Shown here piece after piece: positions 1 to 5,086 of a stretch of 5,086 nt of DNA. The stretch's first letter is position 1; every line of letters starts with the position of its first letter. The notes under the pieces are model-generated. The model was not told the origin of the DNA and did not search any database. It saw nothing but the letters and a program-made list of their open reading frames with translations. The stretch lies in NCBI GenBank assembly GCA_015661935.1, contig DQVD01000346.1, positions 1 to 5,086 on the forward strand, written 5' to 3'. The position numbers and the translations under genes are program-made. The DNA is from Desulfocapsa sulfexigens (GTDB taxonomy: Bacteria; Desulfobacterota; Desulfobulbia; Desulfobulbales; Desulfocapsaceae).

Positions 1-35
1 AACCTGGTGCGGTAGGAGTTTCCCAGTACCTCATC

Positions 36-140
36 AAGCGTTTACCGGTGCCTCATTTTCGTCCGTTTGGGACTGCGTAGCATATGCAGTTATATGTGAG
101 CAGGCGCAAACGAACGAAAATGAGGTGCTGGTGAACGCTT
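36..140. repeat. Long imperfect inverted repeat (REPIN- or MITE-like)
   Basis: The 34-nt arms at 36–69 and 107–140 match at 29 of 34 positions when one is reverse-complemented. Both hold the segment CCTCATTTTCGT and end in AAGCGTT on the outside. The 37-nt middle contains a second hairpin (72–79 with 83–90). All five arm mismatches are transitions; on a plus-strand RNA four of them become G·U pairs. No coding sequence overlaps it. It could be a paired REP element, a MITE or a structured RNA; multicopy status cannot be judged from one window. Confidence 0.7.
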
Positions 141-145
141 ACAAA

Positions 146-158
146 CCATTGATAATGG
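146..158 (-). terminator. Weak terminator-like hairpin after clpA
   Basis: Right after the clpA stop codon the minus strand reads CCATT-ATC-AATGG followed by TTTGT. The 5-bp stem can be extended by an A-T pair and a G·T pair using the stop codon bases. The stem is short and the T-run poor, so it is at best a weak intrinsic terminator. Confidence 0.35.
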
Positions 159-2426
159 TCAACTGTCTTTATAGGTAAAGGTCAACTTCTTATTTCGCGT
201 ACCAACCGTTACATGACCACCAGCCACAAGTTCGCCAAAAAGAATCTCATCGGTGAGTACGTCTCCGATTTCTTTTAAGATCAGACGGCGTAACGGCCTT
301 GCACCAAATGCGGGTTCATAGCCTTTTTTTGCAAGCCAACTTCTCGCTCCCGTGGTCAGGTTGATACTGACTTTACGGTCAGCAAGCTGAGCCTCTAATT
401 CAGCCACCATCTTATCAACCACCTTTTCGACTGCCTTTGGTGCAAGTTCCGCAAAAGATATGCTGGCATCAAGACGGTTGCGAAATTCGGGTGAGAAGAG
501 GCTTTTCAGGGCCTTCTGTTCACGTCCCTTTGTTTCTGCGACAAACCCAATGGGCGCCGTTGACATTTCCCTTGCCCCGGCATTACTTGTCATGATGATA
601 ATGACATTTCTGAAATCCGCTCTTCTTCCTGAGTTATCGGTAAGGGTTGAATGATCCATGACCTGCAGCAGGATGGAAAAAATATCAGGATGCGCCTTTT
701 CAATCTCATCAAGTAAAAGTACAGAATAAGGATGCTTTCGGATGGCTTCGGTGAGCAGTCCACCCTGATCAAAACCAACGTATCCTGGAGGCGCTCCAAT
801 AAGTCTGGCCACGGCATGTTTCTCCATATATTCGCTCATATCAAAACGTTCAAAATGGATGGAAAGCTGTTTTGCAAGCTGCCTGGCAACTTCTGTCTTT
901 CCAACGCCTGTTGGCCCTGCAAAGAGAAAACTTCCCGTGGGACTATCCGGATTCCCAAGACCTGCCCGAGACCGTTTAACAGCAGTAGCCACCGCATCAA
1001 TTGCATCATCCTGACCGAAAATAACCTCTTTCATGGCTGACCCCAGTTCTTTTAAAGAGGAAAGCTCGGCGTTTGAACCACTTTTAGCAGGCACCCGCGC
1101 CATACGGGAAACAATAGTTTCAACATCCCGTACTTTTACAACTTTGCCAAGTTTTCCGGCCATGCGAAAAGCGGAACCAACCTCATCCATGATATCAATG
1201 GCTTTATCCGGTAAAAAACGGTCATTGATATATCTGTCAGCAAGCTCTGCTGTGGCACGAATGGCTGGTTTTGAATAGGATACCTGATGGTGATCTTCAT
1301 AGCGGGACTGCAGCCCCCTTAGGATTCGTCTGGTATCATCAACACTCGGTTCCTCCACATCTATTTTCTGGAACCTGCGGGAGAGAGCACGATCTTTTTC
1401 TATATGATTTTTATATTCTTCATAGGTGGTGGAACCTATACAGCGAAGTGTTCCAGCCTGAAGTGCCGGTTTTAACAGATTGGAGGCATCCATGGAACCG
1501 CCACTGGTTGCTCCGGCGCCCACGATGGTGTGCATTTCGTCAATAAAGAGGATGGCATTGTCTTTACGTTCAATTGCTGAGATCACGCCCTTGATCCGCT
1601 TTTCAAAATCACCACGATACTTTGTGCCGGCAACCATATTTCCCATATCAAGCAGATAGATTTCAACATCCTGAAGCAGATCTGGCACCAGTGCTTTATT
1701 CCCGGCATCACGCGCCTCGGTGTCTGCATGAATAAGCAGGGCCAGTCCCTCAGCAATGGCAGTCTTTCCAACACCAGGCTCGCCAACAAGCAGAGGATTA
1801 TTTTTTCTGCGGCGGCACAGCACCTGCATCATCCGGTTAACTTCAATTTTCCGTCCGATCAGAGGATCAAGTTTTCCTTTGACTGCAAGTTTGGCATAAT
1901 TGACGGTGAATTCCTGAAGAATTTTTTCATCTTTGTCACCCTTTTTATCGGTATCCGCATTGTCGGGCATCCTGGATAAAGGCTCTTTCTGCAAACCTTC
2001 CGGTAGGGCGTGAGAAATAAACTCCACCACCGACATTCTTCCCAACCCTTCTGAGCCAAGGAAAAAGACTGCATGGGATTCAGCTTCCGAAAAGATAGAA
2101 ACCAGCACATCGCCGCTATCCACTTCCTTTTTGCCACAACTCTGCACATGGGCAACGGCGCGTTGTAAAACCCGGTTAAAGGCTACGGTCTGGGCAGGTT
2201 CCCCTTGGACTTCGAGCCTGTGAATGGGGAGCTCTCCTGCGAAAAAAGACTCCAGGCGATTTTTCAGGTTCTCGATGGAGCCACCGCATTCCCGGATAAT
2301 ATAACCAGTCAATTCATCATGCAGTAAACCGTACAGCATATGCTCCACAGTGACATATTCATGATGGTAATTTTTGGCTTCTCGGATGGCCCTTACCAGT
2401 GCTGTTTCCAATGCTTTACTTATCAT
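159..2426 (-). CDS. clpA: ATP-dependent Clp protease ATP-binding subunit ClpA
   Basis: This is the AAA+ unfoldase that threads proteins into the ClpP peptidase in the cytoplasm; ClpS modulates its substrate choice. The 755 residues match the usual family length (E. coli about 758). In order: an N-terminal Clp repeat domain (about 1–143, with [10 protein letters not shown]), a charged linker (about 148–168), the D1 ATPase with Walker A GEPGVGKT (215–222), pore loop KYRG (269–272), Walker B ILFIDE (292–297) and a candidate arginine finger in LSRRF, then D2 with Walker A GPTGVGKT (504–511), pore loop GYVG (548–551), Walker B VLLLDE (569–574), an IGF tripeptide (626–628) at the place of the ClpP-docking loop, and the sensor-2 GAR motif (708–710). 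All key residues are present. I chose the ATG at 2426 because GGTGA (2432–2436) lies 5 nt upstream and MISKALE matches the family N-terminus; in-frame TTG (2438) and GTG (2435) codons lie just before it. It follows clpS by 12 nt, so the two are almost surely cotranscribed. Confidence 0.97.
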   Translation of the reverse strand: MISKALETALVRAIREAKNYHHEYVTVEHMLYGLLHDELTGYIIRECGGSIENLKNRLESFFAGELPIHRLEVQGEPAQTVAFNRVLQRAVAHVQSCGKKEVDSGDVLVSIFSEAESHAVFFLGSEGLGRMSVVEFISHALPEGLQKEPLSRMPDNADTDKKGDKDEKILQEFTVNYAKLAVKGKLDPLIGRKIEVNRMMQVLCRRRKNNPLLVGEPGVGKTAIAEGLALLIHADTEARDAGNKALVPDLLQDVEIYLLDMGNMVAGTKYRGDFEKRIKGVISAIERKDNAILFIDEMHTIVGAGATSGGSMDASNLLKPALQAGTLRCIGSTTYEEYKNHIEKDRALSRRFQKIDVEEPSVDDTRRILRGLQSRYEDHHQVSYSKPAIRATAELADRYINDRFLPDKAIDIMDEVGSAFRMAGKLGKVVKVRDVETIVSRMARVPAKSGSNAELSSLKELGSAMKEVIFGQDDAIDAVATAVKRSRAGLGNPDSPTGSFLFAGPTGVGKTEVARQLAKQLSIHFERFDMSEYMEKHAVARLIGAPPGYVGFDQGGLLTEAIRKHPYSVLLLDEIEKAHPDIFSILLQVMDHSTLTDNSGRRADFRNVIIIMTSNAGAREMSTAPIGFVAETKGREQKALKSLFSPEFRNRLDASISFAELAPKAVEKVVDKMVAELEAQLADRKVSINLTTGARSWLAKKGYEPAFGARPLRRLILKEIGDVLTDEILFGELVAGGHVTVGTRNKKLTFTYKDS

Positions 2427-2431
2427 ATCTA

Positions 2432-2436
2432 TCACC
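2432..2436 (-). promoter_or_regulatory. Ribosome binding site deciding the clpA start
   Basis: GGTGA on the minus strand lies 5 nt before the ATG at 2426. It overlaps the alternative in-frame TTG and GTG codons, which argues that the ATG is the true start. It sits directly after the clpS stop codon, so ribosomes finishing clpS could load straight onto clpA. Confidence 0.6.
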
Positions 2437-2438
2437 AA

Positions 2439-2741
2439 TCATATTTTTTCGATGGTACAACGTAATGGAAATTCACTCTGCCGGGCCAGATCATGAACGA
2501 TAACTACTTTTGTTTCACATATCTCACGGGTATACACTCCGGCAATCCCAACCCCCTCCCGATGCACATTCAACATAATTTTGCTGGCTTCAGAAGTGCT
2601 CTTCCTAAAAACCCTTTCCAGAATAGCCACCACAAACTCCATGGAGGTGTAATCGTCGTTATGCAACAGCACCTTATAGAGGGACGGCTCCCGAATTTCA
2701 CTGCGATCTTTGGTTGCTGTTGATCCTTTTTTGTCACTCAT
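2439..2741 (-). CDS. clpS: ATP-dependent Clp protease adaptor ClpS
   Basis: This is the N-end-rule adaptor (N-recognin) that binds proteins carrying large hydrophobic N-terminal residues and hands them to the N-terminal domain of ClpA for degradation by ClpAP. The 100-residue length is typical. Residues 1–18 form the charged, flexible N-terminal extension needed for delivery. The core begins with [17 protein letters not shown] (22–38), the family signature; N28, D29 and D30 correspond to the residues that line the amino-acid pocket and contact the substrate alpha-amino group. H60 in the NVHREG segment matches the conserved pocket histidine, and the C-terminal ETKV and FPLRCTIEK segments are also canonical. 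The ATG at 2741 is preceded by purine-rich GAAGAG and AGAG stretches that can serve as a Shine–Dalgarno sequence. The stop lies 12 nt before the clpA start, a partnership found in many proteobacteria. Confidence 0.97.
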   Translation of the reverse strand: MSDKKGSTATKDRSEIREPSLYKVLLHNDDYTSMEFVVAILERVFRKSTSEASKIMLNVHREGVGIAGVYTREICETKVVIVHDLARQSEFPLRCTIEKI

Positions 2742-2835
2742 AGTATATACTCTACTCTTCTTTTCTGAACTGTCATCACTTCTTTACAAGCGACTATGTT
2801 GTATGGCTTTACTCCCCACTACCTACCAGGATCCT
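2742..2835 (-). other. Leader region of clpS, no confident promoter
   Basis: These 94 bases separate the antitoxin remnant from clpS and would have to hold any dedicated clpSA promoter. I see no convincing pair of -35 and -10 boxes. Purine-rich GAAGAG (2755–2760) and AGAG (2750–2753) are candidate ribosome binding sites, and a 10-bp perfect palindrome (2742–2751) lies against the start codon. No ORF of note is present. Confidence 0.4.
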
Positions 2836-3122
2836 CTATCGAGTTCCTGTGGACAACTCCTCTCTGACAATCTTTCGTGTTGTTTCTTCCAGGCTTGCAG
2901 ACCTGGTATCTTCTGCATTTACTACCTTTTTCAACATATCGTTAAGCAAGATCTGATATCCGCGCTTACCCGCTTTCTTTTTAAAGTATCCAGCATGATA
3001 GTAATACGCTGCTTCTTTTCCACCGGCTGCATGTTCTTGCGTAAAACAGACCGATCAAAATCCGCTTGACTTATTTCAGAATACTCATCCGTAGAGGTTT
3101 TTGAAGTAGAGTTCTTGTTCAT
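2836..3122 (-). pseudogene. Frameshifted BrnA/CopG-like ribbon-helix-helix antitoxin remnant
   Basis: The intact frame starts at the ATG at 3122 and reads EISQADFDRSVLRKN and then KKQRITIMLD (residues 36–45). This is the linker and DNA-binding beta strand typical of BrnA/CopG-type antitoxins. Right after this the reading frame is lost and stops at 2931–2933. The neighbouring frame continues the same family pattern from 2988: YFKKKAGKRGYQILLND, then a helical tail with LEETTRKIVREEL, ending at a TAG at 2836–2838. Family members usually have about five residues between the LD and the aromatic-Phe-Lys, and these are missing here. A 16-nt deletion at about 2986–2990 would explain both the missing residues and the frame change; the repaired gene would encode about 100 residues. 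Intact relatives repress their own operon and neutralise a BrnT-like RNase toxin, but no toxin gene fits in the 72 nt upstream or the 94 nt downstream. Family assignment is from motif memory only; a sequencing error or programmed frameshift is less likely but possible. Confidence 0.75.
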
Positions 3123-3138
3123 TTTTACTTGCCGAGTC

Positions 3139-3150
3139 CCATGTACATGG
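3139..3150. promoter_or_regulatory. 12-bp perfect palindrome, candidate operator
   Basis: CCATGTACATGG is a perfect 12-bp palindrome lying 16 nt before the start codon of the antitoxin remnant. Ribbon-helix-helix antitoxins bind short palindromes at their own promoter, so the place fits an autoregulatory operator. No other copy was noticed in the window, and chance occurrence is not excluded. Confidence 0.35.
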
Positions 3151-3194
3151 AGAATGAAAGTAAAGAAAAAACAACTGGTACTGGCTCTACGTTT

Positions 3195-4565
3195 TTACTG
3201 TCTTTTTCCTTTAAGCAATGTCAAAAAGAGTTCCTCTAAAACCAGTTCGGGAGGGAGAGGCGCACCCTTAAGGCGAAATTCAGCTTGTAAAAGCAGAGCC
3301 AGCCAACTTTTTAATACTGTGCAGGAAAACTCCTGAGCCTTACTGAATGACATAAACAGGGCATAAGGATGCCCTTTCAGCATATCACTCCACTCACCAT
3401 GTTCTTTTAATGCCGGAAGATATACATTTTGAAAATGATTGGCATTCATGCCGGATCTCCAGGATGGCTCCGATCCAAGCTGGAGGGATCTGAATATCAG
3501 CATTTTGCGTAAATAGTTACGCATGGTGGCAAGAATTGCCAGACCGTGCACCCCCTGATCCAGAAGTCTGTTTAGCAGTACAAGTGTTCGGGCAGCCTGT
3601 TTTTTGCCAAAGGCATCGGTGAGTTCATACAATGCATCTTCACGGGTTCTCCCCACCATGGTATTCAGATCTTCCACGGTGATAGTCTCACGATCACCTG
3701 CATAAAGTGCCAGCTTTTCCATCTCCATGATCACTGCCACGGGGTGGAATCCAACCCGTTCAAAAAGAAGCTCCAGTGCCCTGGGGGCTATTTTTTTTTG
3801 GAATCCGGCAAGGCTTTTTAATACCATTTCCCGCAAAACATCTTTTTGTCCTTTTTGGGCAGCAGCACTCGCTCCCGGGGCCACTGAACAATCAACAACC
3901 ACACCTTCCTTTTTAATATAGGTAAATAACTGTTTGCGCTTATCAACGGCTTCTGCAGTGAACAATAAAACATTATTGGGCGGAAGACCTCTTTTCAAAG
4001 CATCCACAGTTTGCGCTGCTATATCGGTGGATCCTGTATTCTTTTTCGACAGAGTAGTAGCGGCGAGCAGTTCAGACGTCCATCTCAGATTTTCCGCTGG
4101 CTTAGCAAAACCAAAAAGTGTCTGCCACTGAGAGCCACTCATTTCATGAAGATGATCATCAACGCTTAAATCGGCAATGGCAAGAAAGGAGAGCAATTGC
4201 CTTGAGCAGGCTGTTTCTTTTTTTGCGTCACGTGCCTGCATAACCTTTGTCCAGATAGCAGATGCCACGGTTTTGGAATGGAATAATCTGCTGTCTGTTA
4301 TCCGAAATATTTGAGTACCCGGCAGAAGACTGAAATTCATCAACTGTCCAAGGGTTTTGCTGCTATCTTCAATATCACCATCAATACTGTTCACAGTACC
4401 GCCACCGGGTTGTTCAAGCAGGTATTTTTGTAAACTGTCAGCTGCTTCACGGCAGAGATAGCGTTCACCGAAAAAGAGGAATACCCTGGTATTCTTCTTT
4501 TCAGTTTCACCCTGCCCCATGCTTTTAAGCAATGCAGGAAGCTCTGTACGCTTAATTAATGCCAT
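3195..4565 (-). CDS. holA: DNA polymerase III subunit delta
   Basis: Delta is the clamp-loader subunit that opens the beta sliding clamp during replication. The 456-residue product begins MALIKRTELPALL and shows the family N-terminal pattern VFLFFGERYLCREAADSL (28–45), the NNVLLFTAEAVDKRKQL segment (197–213) that matches the conserved 'lDkRkk' strand and helix, and then the helical middle and collar domains: RALELLFERVG (262–272), MEMEKLALYAG (280–290), ITVEDLNTMVGRTREDALYELTDA (295–318) and a C-terminal FRLKGAP segment (430–436). As is normal for delta, no Walker A motif is present. The family is usually about 330–350 residues; the excess lies mainly between about 95 and 195. I chose the ATG at 4565 because the longer frame to 4682 only adds sequence overlapping the preceding gene and unlike delta. 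The gene starts within the end of that gene (14 nt shared); only a weak AGAA purine stretch lies upstream, so translational coupling is likely. Confidence 0.9.
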   Translation of the reverse strand: MALIKRTELPALLKSMGQGETEKKNTRVFLFFGERYLCREAADSLQKYLLEQPGGGTVNSIDGDIEDSSKTLGQLMNFSLLPGTQIFRITDSRLFHSKTVASAIWTKVMQARDAKKETACSRQLLSFLAIADLSVDDHLHEMSGSQWQTLFGFAKPAENLRWTSELLAATTLSKKNTGSTDIAAQTVDALKRGLPPNNVLLFTAEAVDKRKQLFTYIKKEGVVVDCSVAPGASAAAQKGQKDVLREMVLKSLAGFQKKIAPRALELLFERVGFHPVAVIMEMEKLALYAGDRETITVEDLNTMVGRTREDALYELTDAFGKKQAARTLVLLNRLLDQGVHGLAILATMRNYLRKMLIFRSLQLGSEPSWRSGMNANHFQNVYLPALKEHGEWSDMLKGHPYALFMSFSKAQEFSCTVLKSWLALLLQAEFRLKGAPLPPELVLEELFLTLLKGKRQ

Positions 4566-5086
4566 GATCGATTGTTTTCTGATCCATGATTTTATGCAAA
4601 ATCGCAGGAAGTGATCCCGGTTGTAAATAATCTTCACCGAGTCCCTGTTTAAAGATTTTTGAAGATCGCTCTGCGAGATCATCCCAGCTTAAATTACCAT
4701 TTTCCTTTGCGACAGCCTCAAAAAGAAATTCATTATAGGGATTATTAATTACAGCCTTGCCCGTACCCACCGTTGCCAGAATATCCACATTATTATTAAA
4801 TAAGGTGGCAAGTTCTGAATAGGCGCGTATCCCACCACAGGATCCGAGGCTCATAAAACGCTGTTTCTTCATTAAATCAGTGAGATTTATTTCACCATCC
4901 TCCACCAACTTGCTGATGGGATCCATCAACTGTTCCTTACGCCAGTAACTATGGCCGCGCTGGGCAAACATCTCATGACCGCCGGTCAAAAACTGTTTTA
5001 AAAGTTTCCCCTGTATGCCCTTTCCCTGAAACACAAATACAGAATGGGAGATCTCGATTCCGTTCACTTTTTTTACCCAATCCAGC
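4552..5086 (-). CDS. Partial protein, possible caspase-like (clan CD) cysteine peptidase
   Basis: The C-terminal 177 residues of a gene that runs off the right edge of the window are visible. A GTG at 5067 is in frame but the frame stays open above it, so the true start is probably outside. I do not recognise a named family. What can be seen is an alternation of hydrophobic strands and helices: VFVFQGKG, then MFAQRGHSYW with a histidine at 4951–4953, then RFMSLGSCGG with a cysteine at 4837–4839, then DILATVGTGKAVINNPYNEFLFEAV. A histidine after one strand and a cysteine after the next, 38 residues apart, is the layout of the catalytic dyad in caspases, gingipains and legumains (clan CD), although here the His is followed by Ser instead of the usual Gly. 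The asparagine-rich segment after the next strand also resembles that fold. Function is an inference from pattern only. No signal peptide can be judged because the N-terminus is missing. The stop overlaps the holA start, suggesting one operon. Confidence 0.55.
   Translation of the reverse strand, partial: LDWVKKVNGIEISHSVFVFQGKGIQGKLLKQFLTGGHEMFAQRGHSYWRKEQLMDPISKLVEDGEINLTDLMKKQRFMSLGSCGGIRAYSELATLFNNNVDILATVGTGKAVINNPYNEFLFEAVAKENGNLSWDDLAERSSKIFKQGLGEDYLQPGSLPAILHKIMDQKTIDHGIN

Noticed and set aside
1..35. Gene end or further repeat copy at the left edge
   Set aside because: The stretch is too short to judge; it shares only short strings such as CCTCAT with the inverted repeat.
36..140. 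Integron attC site
   Set aside because: The arms do not show the paired RYYYAAC and GTTRRRY core sites in the expected places, and no cassette-like gene adjoins it.
732..1546. Several plus-strand open frames opposite clpA
   Set aside because: They are antisense shadows of a fully conserved clpA and show no family features.
2427..2438. clpA starting at TTG 2438 or GTG 2435
   Set aside because: These codons overlap the GGTGA ribosome binding site that serves the ATG at 2426, which also matches the usual ClpA N-terminus.
2710..3069. Plus-strand open frame of 119 residues across the clpS–holA gap
   Set aside because: Its sequence is Cys-, Ser- and Leu-rich with no recognisable motif, and it lies opposite clpS and the antitoxin remnant, which are clearly family-like.
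3123..3194. Toxin (BrnT) remnant or holA terminator upstream of the antitoxin
   Set aside because: None of the three minus-strand frames shows BrnT-like residues, and the T-rich run there is not preceded by a credible stem.
4566..4682. N-terminal extension of holA to an upstream ATG (495 residues)
   Set aside because: The extra 39 residues overlap the end of the preceding gene and do not resemble delta, while MALIKRTELPALL at 4565 fits the family N-terminus.

Overview
The window carries one strand of genes, all read right to left on the minus strand. They form a compact stretch of bacterial housekeeping DNA with moderate GC and short gene spacing. The protein repertoire (a ClpS–ClpA pair next to a clamp-loader delta subunit) and the sequence style suggest a Gram-negative bacterium. 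My guess is the delta-proteobacterial group (Desulfobacterota, perhaps Desulfobulbales-like), but this is inferred from protein flavour and not from a marker gene.

Layout in transcription order: (1) 5086–4552, the 3' part of a gene cut by the window edge. Its product is unrecognised as a named family but has a His...Cys pattern in an alpha/beta context like caspase-fold (clan CD) cysteine peptidases. (2) 4565–3195, a DNA polymerase III delta subunit (holA) of 456 residues, longer than usual. Its start overlaps the end of the preceding gene by 14 nt. (3) 3122–2836, a frameshifted ribbon-helix-helix antitoxin of the BrnA/CopG type, with no toxin gene beside it. (4) 2741–2439, clpS, the N-end-rule adaptor. 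(5) 2426–159, clpA, the AAA+ unfoldase that ClpS serves. (6) 158–1, non-coding DNA holding a weak terminator-like hairpin after clpA and a long imperfect inverted repeat (36–140).

ClpS and ClpA work together: ClpS delivers substrates with destabilising N-terminal residues to ClpA, which unfolds them into ClpP (not encoded here). HolA belongs to replication and is functionally separate. The antitoxin remnant sits between the two groups and looks like a decayed insertion or a leftover module.

No clear new multi-gene system is visible. The points most worth a second look are the inverted repeat whose mismatches are nearly all G·U-compatible on the plus strand, the broken orphan antitoxin, and the possible caspase-like peptidase upstream of holA.
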